DNA of 64,000 nucleotides from assembly GCA_942486035.1 (NCBI GenBank), contig CALNXK010000043.1, positions 1,313,501 to 1,377,500 on the forward strand, given 5' to 3'. This document shows, in pieces, positions 1 through 10,257 of the stretch. The notes below the pieces were generated by a model that saw only the letters and a list, made by a program, of their open reading frames with translations, made no database searches and was not told the DNA's origin. Position 1 is the stretch's first letter. Each line of letters begins with the position of its first letter. The position numbers and the translations under genes were made by a program. Source of the stretch: Porites lobata (lineage: Eukaryota > Cnidaria > Anthozoa > Scleractinia > Poritidae).

Positions 1-1559
1 AGTAGATAGCATTTTAGTGTAGAGAGTGTATAAAAGATTAAATACCCAAGGTTATAGATGATATTCCCCCCGTGTCTTGGCATTTTGTTGTGTCAAAGCG
101 AGGGTGGTTGTCAAAGTCAGAATTTTTGGTATGTAGAGCGGACTGTCAGTTGATGCCTGACGTAACCCTTCTTCCCTATTAACTTGCAGGAAAGTTTACG
201 CGTAAATAGAGAAATCTGATTATACTGTGCATATGTAGAGAGAAAAAAGTTGAAAGAAATTATATTACAAATGTCTTATACCGTGTCCACGAGTACTTGT
301 GTTGTGCCCTTAAGCAAATGAAGTAATGTTCGCAAGGGTTGCACTCAGCTTATTTTGGCGATGTTCTAGACGAGCGGTGAGCTGGTACGACTTAAGACCG
401 CAAAGGCTCTGGGGATCGATTGGAAGAACCAACAGCAACAACATGGCAGACAGCAGCAAACCACGTGCTAAAAAAGGCTCTCATGGTCATTGTGACTGTA
501 GAAGACGTTACAGGTGCATCAGGCTTTTCAAGGATTCTTTAATAGTGAAGATTAGTTGCATTTCTGAATTTAGGTTGTAGTTTGGAGAGTCGTAATGCGC
601 CTTGTTTGTTGACCTTCGTGTTGTGCCACCGAACGATCCCAAGAAGCTTTGTGGTTGCATGCCGTACCAAGTTTAGAAAATGGAGAATTTCAGGTGCCTC
701 TGTGGGTAAGTTCATTCCCTTCTAACACACTTAAAATAGTCGTCACAATTCGTTGCAAAAGAAGCAAAACCTTTGAGCTTCATTGTTGTCACGCTAATTT
801 TCGCTTCTTTCTCAATGTTGGGCCACCGGTATTTTGGAGCATTGATAACTGATAGGCAATATAAATACAACATTAAAAGGACAGAAAAGGCCAAAACTGT
901 GTCAAGAAATTCGACGACTACTGTAGGCTTCTACGCAGTCGTCCTTAGGGATTCGTCACGTGTGACAAATGCCTGAGATGATTGAAGTGTTGTAAAGTCA
1001 ACTCGCTTTCGTGACCCAGTTTAGGTTTTTTATAGCCCAGTCACGAGACGAGACACCACGTAACCAATGACCTCTTGGTCGGAATTACCTAAAGAAATCG
1101 CTTTATTTTTCTTCTTCTTCTTCTTTTTTCTCACTTCCTTCCCTGCAATGCAGCTTCATTTTTGTACGGTAAGCTGTTAGATTTTTTTTCTGTTTTCTGC
1201 CTCGCGTTGATTCAGATGGTAAAGAGGAGCCTGTGCACAGTCGCACCCTAGTTGCGGCTGTACACAGGCAAGTAAAGTGATGTTATTTTTAAAAACATGA
1301 CGACAGGAAATCTGATCGGGGACTCGTCGCGTGAGAGTCATTCGTTCCCCGGCGGCTTATACCCTTCGATCAGGCAGTCTTTCTTCCGGTCTTTTTTTCT
1401 CCTTTGCGCGCCCATTCGCCGACTTCGCGCTTCTCCGAAAAAAAGAAAGAATCGTAATGGCAGGTTAACCTTGAGCATGTTTCAAACGTCTTGCTACGCT
1501 ATAGCTGTGTTTTAGCCCGACTGTGAAAAAGGCAAAACACAAACATAACAAACCGCTTT
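1..1559. other. No convincing gene; possible short 5' exon
   Basis: I recognise no gene here. A 45-codon frame opens at an ATG at 443 in a fair start context (AACAACATGG) and begins MADSSKPRAKK. A GT follows a CAG near 512, so it could be a first exon, but nothing downstream confirms it. The rest is AT-rich with a pyrimidine tract around 1108-1140. A fragment near 1483 (TTTCAAACGTCTTGCT) resembles the start of a dispersed repeat also seen near 5935 and 6628. Confidence 0.3.
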
Positions 1560-1740
1560 CACGATCTTTTCAAATGTATTTTAATATGATTTATGAAATG
1601 AGTTCGTCACGGTAGACACACGACCTTTGCAGTCGCACGTGCTATTGTAGCACGGCTTGGCTTGTCGCGCTTCACGGCAGTAGCACGACTTGGTTACACG
1701 CGTCGTTTTACTGCCGTGACAAAGTTCTTACAGGGAATCG

Positions 1741-1747
1741 TATTTAA
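1741..1747 (+). promoter_or_regulatory. TATA-like element of phosphatase copy 1
   Basis: TATTTAA lies 79 bp before the ATG at 1826. It sits in a block (TGCCGTGACAAAGTTCTT...) that is better conserved than its surroundings in the second copy, where TATTTAA occupies the same position. Calling it a core promoter is an inference from this conservation. Confidence 0.4.
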
Positions 1748-1825
1748 CTCCATGTTTTTACTTCATTCGATCAATTGAGTTCGACATCACGGTAGAACTG
1801 ACAACGTTTGAGACAAGTCTTAGAC

Positions 1826-2488
1826 ATGCCGATAAAGAGTAAAACAGTTCACTTTGTTCGCCACTTCCAATCTACCTGGAACGAAGCAGAAGAAGGAAAA
1901 AACTTGACGCGCTTCGACAAAGGACTACAGAGCGATGCTCTCTTGGATGCGCCCCTAAGCACTTATGGCAAAAAACAGGCGTTGACGATACAACAGAAAA
2001 TACAGGATCTGAATGCCGAAGTCGCCATCACTTCCCCTTTGAGTAGAGCAATCGAGACCTGTTTGCTGACCTATGGAAATCAAAAAGTGGTTGCTTCACA
2101 TCTTTGCCGCGAGATAGGAGAATCGCTCTGTGATATTGGAACTCTGAAAGAAGACCTGGTCAAGAAGTATCCGACAGTTGATTTCAGCATTGTGCCTTCC
2201 AAAGTTTGGTGGTATGTGGATGAAAAGCTGAAGGGTCAACTAACAGATCCAAGAAAATGCTACGAATTTGTCTTAAACAACGGTACTTGCAAATTGGGAG
2301 AAACCTTCGATGGAAGTCATTTTCAGGAAAGAATCGAGCGATTTCACGATTTCCTTCTAAACCGACCAGAATCAAATATTGTTGTTTTCGCACACAGTGG
2401 TTTTCTGAGAAGCTTCCTCGAAAAATATTATGGGAGACCGTTTGAGCAGTACTATCCAAACGGACAGATTTTGACATACTCTATGTAA
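1826..2488 (+). CDS. Histidine phosphatase (phosphoglycerate mutase-like), copy 1
   Basis: The 220-residue, intronless protein belongs to the histidine phosphatase superfamily, which transfers phosphate to a catalytic histidine. Visible motifs are VRHFQSTWNE (R12-H13, with RHF instead of the usual RHG), SPLSRAIET (R74), REIGE (E96/E99, the acid position) and FAHSGFLRSF (second histidine, H190). All family catalytic positions are therefore present. I chose the ATG at 1826; an in-frame TTG at 1808 is not a likely animal start. There is no signal peptide or membrane segment, so the protein should be cytosolic. The substrate cannot be read from sequence. Absence of introns suggests an old retrocopy, a transferred gene or simply an intronless gene. 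The partner copy at 7141 differs by 8 residues. Confidence 0.85.
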   Translation: MPIKSKTVHFVRHFQSTWNEAEEGKNLTRFDKGLQSDALLDAPLSTYGKKQALTIQQKIQDLNAEVAITSPLSRAIETCLLTYGNQKVVASHLCREIGESLCDIGTLKEDLVKKYPTVDFSIVPSKVWWYVDEKLKGQLTDPRKCYEFVLNNGTCKLGETFDGSHFQERIERFHDFLLNRPESNIVVFAHSGFLRSFLEKYYGRPFEQYYPNGQILTYSM

Positions 2489-2779
2489 CAATTTATTGTC
2501 AATTTGTGCGTAAGTTTTTATCCCCTTTTTTCTCAACGCTATTTATTTATCAAGGATCAAGCAGTGATAGCTACGAGCTTTGTTATCTCTTGTCTTGTTT
2601 ACTTGAGAACCGATAACCGCGCCGGTGAACTTTGAACAAGCTGGTTTTCAATTTAGCTCTCTTATCGTGGATTATCGGGAATTATTAGCCTTAATAAGAA
2701 CTTGCTTGATCATAAAATTTAACAGAAATTAAGCAGCCTATCGCGTTCAATGGAACATAAATCATTTAGAAACTTACAC

Positions 2780-2890
2780 CTCGACTCGTGTGCCATATCA
2801 ACGTGAGATACCACTTGGTACTGAAACACTCTCAGCCCTCGCGTGAGGCATAGTAGGACTGGGTCGAGAAGCTGAAAGATAGAACGCTTT
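2780..2890. repeat. Downstream repeat block, copy 1 of 3
   Basis: The block contains CTCGTGTGCCATAT, a GAGATACCAC core, CGCGTGAGGCATAGTAGGACTGGG and a final GCTGAAAG. Related blocks occur at 6090-6225 and 8105-8215. Two follow a phosphatase gene directly; the middle one has no gene before it. Confidence 0.6.
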
Positions 2891-3125
2891 TTGCTCTTTT
2901 ATCTGTGGATTGTTTCTTTATTATTTTTTTATTTTTTATTTTTACTCACTTGACCTTTTTTGTATATATTTAAAAATACAGGGAGCTTGTTTCGATTAAA
3001 GATTTTATGCTGCTATTGTTCAAACATTTTTCTTCAAGTCTTAATTCGTTTTAGCTATTACTTATTTAGGCGAGTAAGTGTATATTAGAACATTTAATAT
3101 TTTTCTCTCAGGCTTTTTAACTAAA

Positions 3126-3131
3126 AATAAA
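3126..3131 (+). terminator. Poly(A) signal AATAAA, copy 1
   Basis: AATAAA lies about 640 bp after the stop codon of copy 1. An AATAAA also lies in the matching place after copy 2 (8592), which supports a shared long 3' UTR. This is an inference from conservation. Confidence 0.4.
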
Positions 3132-3180
3132 AAGACTTGAATCCGGTTAGATGTGTGTTATTGTAGAGTGTATTGACTCC

Positions 3181-3940
3181 TTCACTGTTCTTTACCTTAT
3201 ATAGTGCGGGGGCAGACGTTTACCGAGACGTTCAGGGGCAAAATTGGGTCACGTTAAGGTTGTTTGTTAGTATTGCTAGTTACACGTCTTTCTTCGCAAC
3301 GGAACTTAACTTTAGCAGAAAAATTGCAAATTGGCAAATGACAAAATCACAACTTCATGTCAAACAAACATGTCTCCCAAGGATTGTCACAAACGTTACA
3401 ACAAATATGAACTTTGAAAAACTACTAGGCTAACAAGTTTTCAAAAAACACAAATGTAATCTGTTTTAATCTTCTTCAAGTTTGTCCTCGGCATCTGTGC
3501 TTTCTTTTGTATATGCTGTGTTATATGTACCTTCTTTTAATATTTTAAGCGTTTTTTTTAATCGTTTACTCAATTTGGGTACAGTTCCCATGCACTGTGT
3601 TAATTTCGATAAATTTCGTGACACAACTCCTTCAAAAGTGATCAAACGAGAGAATCTTGCGAAAGCTAAAAACGACGCGCGTATGTACGCATAATTTATG
3701 AAAGACAAAGGGCAAATTCCACCAAGACTTTCACTGGAAAGTCAAAACAGTACAAGCTTAAGAGGTTTATTTTAAAGTGGCCAACTTCCATTAAGCGGCC
3801 ATTTGCTGGTACCCCGAGGCGAGGGTGGATGCTTAATGTTTATTCAAATGTTCGAGCTTGGGCTACCTGTGATAAACCAAAGTCGTAGGTACACTAAGAT
3901 CTCCAAAAAAGTACGTATCGTCTGCTCCGTGTTTTATTAG
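3181..3940. other. Intergenic; repeat fragment only
   Basis: I see no gene. Around 3770-3830 there is a fragment with the ATTAAGCGGCC motif found in the palindromic element at 8960-9478. Opposing 70-80 codon frames at 3466-3708 look like chance. Confidence 0.4.
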
Positions 3941-4248
3941 GGAGCGTAAGCAACGACGTCAACGAGAGCGGCAAAAAAGCAATAGGTTTTGGCAAATAAC
4001 AACCTTGCACGTGCAGCACCCTCTTTTGTACATTTCTTTTCCGTCGCTGCACGACTACGACGTGGCGGTGAAAGTGCCTAATTTCACGGTTTGTCGAGGA
4101 AGTGATCATAAGACAACAACTTTCTTTTTCTTTTCCTGAACTTCGATAGAGTCCTTTAGAATTCAACTCCAAACAGAGTTAAGGCAGCGCGAATTCACTT
4201 TTAAAGTGACGCATTTGTAGCCGTCGCCGTCGTCGTTGATTAAACTCC
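3941..4248. mobile_element. MITE with GGAGnnTAAnCAACGACG ends
   Basis: The left end GGAGCGTAAGCAACGACG and the reverse complement of the right end (GGAGTTTAATCAACGACG) form imperfect terminal inverted repeats. The element is about 308 bp with no coding frame. The ends match those of the larger element at 9650-10114, so both belong to one non-autonomous DNA-transposon family. Confidence 0.6.
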
Positions 4249-4423
4249 CAATTATTTCTCGTCTTCTCCCTCACAGATTTTTTGACCCAAAATCAACAGA
4301 AAACCTTTGTCTTCTCGATTTCCATCTGTGTCCAATCCAACGTATAAACATTCGGTAGTGTCGTTAACTATAATTCAAAAAACAAGTTTGCCAGTTTATT
4401 TTTAGAACATCTTTCGCTTCCCA

Positions 4424-4733
4424 TCCCGGGGGGAACTCCCATATAAAAGTGATGGAGATACTCATCGTCTCGCTTAGGGGTGTAAAGTGCAGACTATGGT
4501 CCCGCTTAAAGTGTTTGGGACGTAAAGTCATTGTTATTTGCCCATTTAGGTATCGCTCAGGGCTGTGCATAAATAAATTTACAAAAAAATGCCGTGACAC
4601 TGACCACACAAAAATCTCCAGTCTAGTTAGTTTATAAAGCTTGGGCCACAGACCCTTTGGTCATCCCTCACGGGTTTAATTTTAATTTTCCAACAAGCAT
4701 CCCCGTCACATTTATAGGAGAGTCCCCCCGGGA
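4424..4733. mobile_element. MITE with TCCCGGGGGG ends
   Basis: The element starts TCCCGGGGGGAACTCCCATA and ends as the near inverse (TAGGAGAGTCCCCCCGGGA), giving about 25 bp of inverted repeat around some 310 bp of non-coding DNA. Related elements with G-run plus ACTCCC ends occur at 10665-11067, 29999-30391 and 35408-35863. Confidence 0.65.
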
Positions 4734-5389
4734 TCGTACTCCTTACCATTTACCGCTATTTACAATTGAAATGCTGCAATTGATTTACCGTGCAGAAAAC
4801 GAATACGATATGAGGTCCAGGGCCCTATACAGCATGAAGTATTAGCCCATTGTAGCTTACCCAAATTCAGAAAAAGTTTTGGATGTTGTTGTCCTCCTAA
4901 AGCTTTATTTTGTCATTGAAAGATTCAGAAGCTCTGTTTTGTTTTCCTTTTCCTTTATTGCTAGGTCTAAACGCAAAGTGGCTGCTTCTGTTTTTCTCCT
5001 AGACTGCCAATAATCATGTATTTTTTGTAAATCATCATGATAACCATAGTTATTAGAGGAGACTGGTTATGAAAAGCGGCAAACATCAATGATAAAAACA
5101 ACAGTGCTGCAGTTTATGTTCAAAGCACCGTGAAAGTGCACAATCCTTTGTTTTCTGTTGGCAAATTGTTACGGAAGAAATTAATGCAACGTTTTTATTG
5201 GTCAATACAATCAAAATGATAGGAATTCTTTTGAACGTTGTGCACTTTCAGGTCCACAAAAACATATAACAAAGGAGTCTGACGGGTTTCATAACCATTC
5301 CACTCAATTAACTATGTGATAACCAAGAACTTTAACTTGTGATTGTATAATCCGACAAGGGTAAGCCCAGGTCAGGAGCAGGTCCATAA
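4734..5389. other. Intergenic, nothing recognised
   Basis: AT-rich single-copy-looking DNA without a supported frame, RNA gene or repeat boundary. Confidence 0.4.
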
Positions 5390-5560
5390 AATTCAGAGAG
5401 GGGCGACACACACTTGCCAGCTATTTAGATACTATTTATTTCATAGAAAATTCTTTAAAAATAATGCAAAATTTCACAAACAAAAGGGTTTGCAGCAGTC
5501 CACTCGGCCGACCCCTAAATCCGCCCGTGCTGGTCTAGTTTCCCACGCATGAGGCAGGAA
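5390..5560. repeat. Dispersed repeat, also split at 23.4/29.1 kb
   Basis: AGGGGCGACACACACTTGCC, TTTAGATACTATTTATTT and AATTCTTTAAAA recur at 23400-23482. The right part (CACTCGGC then ACCCCTAAAT) recurs near 29130-29160. The second locus therefore looks like the same element split by a 5.6 kb insertion. Confidence 0.5.
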
Positions 5561-6879
5561 CGAGTGAGGAAGGCCCTAAGAACGTTGGTCTGCATGGTAG
5601 GCTAGCCCTGGTCACAAGGGCGAGAAATCTGAACTTGGACTCATTGCATGAGAGGTCAGTCATTCTATAATGCAAGTGGTGGTCACTTTAAACTGGCATC
5701 TAGGTAATAAATAGCAAGGACCAACGTACAAAACAAAGGTGCCGGATCTTGATGGATCTAGTCAGGAAAACTTCTTGTATGCAAACATTCAAACGCCATT
5801 CTGACTGTACAGCTATGAAATTATATTTTCTTCCAACAATCCGTCAGGAAATGACGAAATATTAAAAGAAAATATAAGCTCATAGCTGTACAGTGAGCCT
5901 TGCTTTTTTACTGTTTGATTTCAAATTTAGGGCCCGTTTCAAACGTCGTGCTGTGCAAAATGACTCGACTTAAGCACGACTTGGACTTTGGTTTTTATCG
6001 CGGATTATCTCTTTAACGTAGAATTAAGCGATCTGGTGATAATGTTTTCAAGATCGAACGGTCAATGGGTCATTTCAAGTCAGAGCAAAGAAAATCATAT
6101 CACAACTCGTGTGCCTTGCTCGTGCTTGAAAAGAAACGGAGAGACCACATGGCGCTAAAACACGCCTACAGCGCACGTGAGGAATAGCGGGACTGGGCCG
6201 AGTCGCTATTTTCAGCACGTACAGTCTAAAATTGGAGGTAATAAATAGTTTTAAACTTAACAAAACTTGTGACGAATGACTTGAAATAATAATTCAAGTT
6301 TATTAAAAACCTCTCTCAACCACTGATAGGTGGTATACAAACTCCCCAAAGGAATCGATGTATTTATCCTTCTCTGAGTGAATCTCTGCTTAAAAAAAAC
6401 ATTAGCAAGCAGGTTTTAAATAGACTTTATTTAAGAAGTGACTTTCTTACGATACAATGAAGCATCCTTTTTTGAGATGTAAGCTGTTACATCATTTTGT
6501 TTCTTGCTGTCCTTTGGATCTTTTGTAGCTCGCTTAGTGACGACATTTAACATGATCCGGCCAGGAATATGACCGGTCCTACAAACTCAAGGACTCGTCG
6601 CACGAAAGTCGTCCTGATCCCCAGGCAGGCCCGTTTCAAACATATGTCGACTTCAGCAAGTGTTACTCCTGTATGACGTGGTTTCAGATGTCGCAAATTA
6701 AAGTACAGTCAAAGTAAATAGCTGTTGCAGAAAACAAAACATTCAGAAAATAAAAATGAAACAAGAAAGTTTGGTGAACTTTTTAATTTTAAAAAGTATG
6801 TGATCCTGGCAGTTAAAAAAGAAAAGGGGTAACTTATTATCTTCATACGCAGTTCTCAAATATGATTTACTTCTAAGTA
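5561..6879. other. Gene-free spacer with a possible relic duplication unit
   Basis: There is no coding frame related to the phosphatase, but blocks at 5930-6230 resemble sequence that follows both phosphatase genes (ATCGnGGATTATC, CTCGTGTGCC, CGTGAGGAATAGCGGGACTGGG). I read this as a possible third duplication unit that lost its gene. The piece near 6628 repeats the GCCCGTTTCAAAC start seen at 5932. Confidence 0.4.
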
Positions 6880-7054
6880 ACTTGTACTGTAATATAAATA
6901 TAATTTATGAAATGAGTTTGGCGCGACAATAACACACGACCAAAACTCGTGTCCCGGAAGCTCGACAAGGCTTGTCGCGCGTGCTTCAAGGCAACAGCAT
7001 GACTTGGTCTCACACGTCGTGTTACTGCCGTGACAAAGTTCTTGCAGGAAATCT

Positions 7055-7061
7055 TATTTAA
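7055..7061 (+). promoter_or_regulatory. TATA-like element of phosphatase copy 2
   Basis: TATTTAA sits 80 bp before the ATG at 7141, at the place conserved with 1741-1747. The role is inferred. Confidence 0.4.
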
Positions 7062-7140
7062 CTCTGCGTTTTAACCGTCAGTCGATCAGTTGAGTCCGTC
7101 ATCACGGTAGAACTGACAACGTTTGAGACAAGTCTTAGCC

Positions 7141-7803
7141 ATGCCGATAAAGAGTAAAACAGTTCACTTTGTTCGCCACTTCCAATCTACCTGGAACGAA
7201 GCAGAAGAAGGACAAAACTTGACGCGCTTCGACAAAGGACTACAGAGCGATGCTCTCTTGGATGCGCCCTTAAGCACTTATGGCAAAAAACAGGCGTTGA
7301 CGATACAACAGAAAATACAGGATCTGAATGCAGAAGTCGCCATCACTTCCCCTTTGAGTAGAGCAATCGAGACCTGTTTGCTGACCTATGGAAATGAAAA
7401 AGTGGTTGCTTCACATCTTTGCCGCGAGATAGGAGAATCGCTCTGTGATATTGGAACTCTGAAAGAAGACCTGGTCAAGAAGTATCCGACAGTTGATTTC
7501 AGCAATGTGCCTTCCAAAGTTTGGTGGTATGTGGATGAAAAGCTGAAGGGTCAACTAACAGATCCAAGAAAATGCTACGAATTTGTCTTAAACAACGGAA
7601 CTTGCAAGTTGGGAGAAACGTACGATGGAAGTCATTTTCAGGAAAGAATCGAGGGATTTCACGATTTCCTTCAAAACCGACCTGAATCAAATATTGTTGT
7701 TTTCGCACACAGTGGTTTTCTGAGAAGCTTCCTCGAAAAATATTATGGGAGACCATTTGAGCAGTACTATCCAAACGGACAGATTTTAACTTACCATTTG
7801 TAA
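7141..7803 (+). CDS. Histidine phosphatase (phosphoglycerate mutase-like), copy 2
   Basis: The 220-residue, intronless protein has every catalytic motif of copy 1 unchanged: VRHFQ (R12-H13), SPLSRAIET, REIGE and FAHSGFLRSF. By my hand comparison the two reading frames differ by 18 bases: 9 synonymous differences and 8 changed residues (K/Q, Q/E, I/N, F/Y, R/G, L/Q, S/H, M/L). None falls in a catalytic motif, and the frame has no lesion. With many more non-synonymous than synonymous sites available, this ratio points to purifying selection. Both copies are therefore probably functional. The start was chosen as in copy 1. Substrate unknown. Confidence 0.85.
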   Translation: MPIKSKTVHFVRHFQSTWNEAEEGQNLTRFDKGLQSDALLDAPLSTYGKKQALTIQQKIQDLNAEVAITSPLSRAIETCLLTYGNEKVVASHLCREIGESLCDIGTLKEDLVKKYPTVDFSNVPSKVWWYVDEKLKGQLTDPRKCYEFVLNNGTCKLGETYDGSHFQERIEGFHDFLQNRPESNIVVFAHSGFLRSFLEKYYGRPFEQYYPNGQILTYHL

Positions 7804-8591
7804 CGAGAATGTAACTTACTGTAAGCTAAAAGATTTTTCCAATCGATTTTTAAGAAGGCGGGTTTTTCTCAATGTCTCCTTTTTCACAGCGGTAATTAGG
7901 GATTAGGCAGTAATAGATACGAGCTTTTCCGTAGGTTTTGACTGCCCCATTTGTTTTTTGTCTTGTTTATTGAAGAATCAATAAGCGGAAAACACCAAAA
8001 TTTCACTTGAGCTAAGCTTATTTTTATTTTCTCGATTGATGATTACGATGTGTTATCACATTAAGTTTAGACTCATGTGTGACCGATTTTTAGCACTTTT
8101 TTCTTCGTGTGCCATGAACATGCTTGAATCAACGGAAATACCACAGGGCGTTGAAACACGCCCTGGGCTCACGTGAGGCATAGTGAGGCTCTCTCTATAG
8201 GTGCTGAAAGCTAAATTAGCCAGGATAAAACAGGCAATACACGATTTCTAAACATTTTTGACTGTGATTATGTTTTACAGAATATTTTCTTATTTGTATA
8301 AAATGACTATGGGTTTTACACCTAACTTAAAATAATCGAGCTGGTTCAAAACTCCTTCACAATGAAATGGCAGGAAAGCAAACCTTTCATAAAGCAGATA
8401 GAGAACATGCTCTTTGAATTGTAAATATTTTTTAAACTCTTTTGCCATTTTCCTTGTTATTTAAATGCTTGTACATGTAGGAAGCTCGTTTCTATTGAAG
8501 TTTCTAAGTTGCCTTAATTCAATAATATTTGGCTTTATTAGGGTTAGTCTTTATTGCAACAGTTAATTATTTTGTCTGGGTTTTTAAATAT

Positions 8592-8597
8592 AATAAA
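8592..8597 (+). terminator. Poly(A) signal AATAAA, copy 2
   Basis: AATAAA lies about 790 bp after the stop of copy 2, in a block aligned with 3126-3131. Inferred 3' end of the transcript. Confidence 0.4.
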
Positions 8598-8640
8598 AGC
8601 GAACTTAATCCTGTAAAAATTCAGTGTCATATTGTACAGT

Positions 8641-8959
8641 CTACTGGATCCCCCATTCACTATTCTCAGGAGCCTCCATCGATGATTAAACTACAGACTC
8701 GTTGAGCCATCCCATGATCTGTCAAAGCAATTTTGCATAGGCGGGCGCCAAACATTTCCTATGTACTAAATGACATCTGTCCCAAGATAAGTTCACTACG
8801 CAAGCGCAACTCGTTACTGATTCGGTCAAGTCTGACTTGCTCGTCGTGTTTACATCATTTTAGTTTCGTATTTCTATATTTATTTGTTTCTAATGACATT
8901 TCAATTAACAACCCTCCCCCCCCTCCTCCCCTACTGACTGCAGTCTTCTAGAAAACAAG
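8641..8959. other. Intergenic, nothing recognised
   Basis: No supported gene. A C-rich run near 8915-8930 makes a proline stretch in one frame and is not taken as coding. Confidence 0.4.
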
Positions 8960-9478
8960 TACAGTCGAACCTCCAGCGGCCACACCTCTATCAAGCGGCC
9001 AGTAATTAAAGTCGCGAAATTACTGTAGAAAAGAATGAGAAATAACACGGCCAGCTTTTGGCCGTCCCAGTGAGAGTTCTCCTATTGTCACCGCTATTAA
9101 GCGGCCATAAAGCGTTATACACCTAGTTTGGCTTCATTTCAAGAACATGATGAAAAAAAAAAAAAAAACAGTCCGAGATAGAAGGTGACGACCGATTGTG
9201 GACCAGTAACTTCCGGTCACGCGATTGTTTTTAAATAACGTGATATTTCAGCTAAAGATAATACTCATTTCTGACAAACCTCTATTGAGAGGCCAACCTT
9301 CAGTACGCGATAGCCTGCGAGCAAGCTCTCCTAGGGATCCCAGGTGTAGGGTGTGGCCTTGCTAACAGAGCTTGCTCGCAGGCTAAGTAAGCGGCCACTT
9401 GCGGGTTGGATACCCCAGGGTCGGGTACCCCAGGGTCGGGTACCACATGGCAGGCCACTTGATGGAGGTTCAACTGTA
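8960..9478. mobile_element. MITE with TACAGTnGAACCTCC ends
   Basis: The element starts TACAGTCGAACCTCCA and ends TGGAGGTTCAACTGTA, a near-perfect inverted repeat inside a TA target, as in Tc1/mariner-type MITEs. Internal GCGGCCA motifs recur. It carries a 14-bp tandem repeat (CCCAGGGTCGGGTA) near 9412-9440 and was itself hit by the small element at 9311-9385. Confidence 0.7.
9311..9385. mobile_element. 75-bp palindromic MITE, TAGCCTGCGAGCAAGCTCT ends
   Basis: The ends TAGCCTGCGAGCAAGCTCT and its inverse are almost perfect. The flanks AGTACGCGA (9302-9310) and AGTAAGCGG (9386-9394) match at 7 of 9, consistent with a decayed 9-bp target duplication as made by Mutator-like transposases. It lies inside the element at 8960-9478. 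Confidence 0.65.
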
Positions 9479-9649
9479 GTTTGCAGATAGCAGAGCACAC
9501 ATGAAAATTGCTAACCGCGGGGAAGGTGAAAAGTATGGGGAAGTCACCTTCCTCGAGGGTGGCGACTTTCGCGTCCGCTTGCGAATTTTGCTCGCTCTAC
9601 CATTTCCGACGAAAAATAAAGGGCTGGTAGTCTACCTGTCTAAATTACG

Positions 9650-10114
9650 GAGCTTAAGCAACGACGACGGTAGTGAAAACTTCGCTTAAAAAATGAATTT
9701 GCGTTCTTTCAACCTTTATCGTGTCCATTTGGACCTGCTCAATATGTCAAATGCAGGCGACTTTTCCTGGAGTTGAATTCTTAAGGACTTTATCCAGGTT
9801 CAAAGAGAGAAAAGGGAATTCGTCGTCGTATGTTCACGTCCTCCATGAAACGACGCATTGGGAGGCTTCACGTCGTAGTCGTGCAGTGGACGTCAAAGAA
9901 ATATACTAAAAAGCGTGATGCTCTTGCAGAGCTATTGTTTTGCTCATAAAACCAATTGTTTTTTGAAGTTGTCGTAGAGGTAGTCTGCTACACAGCCGTT
10001 CTTAGTGTCGTCACGCAACGCTCCTCCCCACAGAGGAGCGTTGTGTGACGGCACCAAAAACGACTGTGTAGCAGACGATCGTCGAGGTCGTCGTCTTCGT
10101 AGTTGCTTAAGCTC
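9650..10114. mobile_element. MITE with GAGCTTAAGCAACGACGAC ends
   Basis: The start GAGCTTAAGCAACGACGAC and the end (inverse, about 10085-10114) form terminal inverted repeats. About 365 bp are its own and 98 bp belong to the nested element at 9981-10078. Same family as 3941-4248. No coding capacity. Confidence 0.65.
9981..10078. mobile_element. 98-bp palindromic MITE, TAGTCTGCTACACAGCC ends
   Basis: TAGTCTGCTACACAGCCGTT pairs with TCGTCTGCTACACAGTCGTT on the other strand. The centre is also palindromic (GCAACGCTCCTC/GAGGAGCGTTG), so the whole can fold into one hairpin. The flanks TCGTAGAGG (9972-9980) and TCGTCGAGG (10079-10087) are a 9-bp duplication with one mismatch. Nested inside 9650-10114. 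Confidence 0.75.
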
Positions 10115-10141
10115 TCTATTGTGAAAAAGTTGCCCGACAAA

Positions 10142-10217
10142 TAGTCTCCTTGGCTGCCGTTCGGGCCGGAGTCACGCGTGTGGGCGTGGAGCGCCTGAGC
10201 GGCTGCGAAGGAGACTA
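10142..10217. mobile_element. 76-bp palindromic MITE, TAGTCTCCTTnGCnGCC ends
   Basis: TAGTCTCCTTGGCTGCCG pairs with the inverse of the right end (TAGTCTCCTTCGCAGCCG). The flanks CCCGACAAA and CGTGACACA agree at 6 of 9, a weak trace of a 9-bp duplication. It has the same TAG...CTA architecture as 9311-9385, 9981-10078 and 50064-50180. Confidence 0.55.
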
Positions 10218-10257
10218 CGTGACACAGGACACAGTTAAATATCCAGTGTAGCTACAG

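Larger units (their letters stand above)
1560..3180 (+). repeat. Tandem duplication unit 1 (phosphatase gene plus flanks)
   Basis: This segment is homologous to 6880-8640. Matching landmarks are the TTTATGAAATGAGTT block (1590/6905), the TGCCGTGACAAAGTTCTT block before the gene, the whole coding region, a GTGAGGCATAGT block (2843/8172), a block just after 2980/8480 and a shared AATAAA. The coding part is about 97% identical, while the non-coding flanks have many substitutions and indels. The unit therefore covers promoter, gene and 3' UTR. Confidence 0.8.
6880..8640 (+). repeat. Tandem duplication unit 2
   Basis: Homologous to 1560-3180, with the same order of promoter block, phosphatase gene, GTGAGGCATAGT block and AATAAA. 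The offset between units is about 5.3 kb. Flank divergence is clearly higher than coding divergence. Confidence 0.8.

Noticed and set aside
8733..8951. 72-codon frame ending in a proline run
   Set aside because: The proline run is a C-tract. No start context, motif or partner exon.
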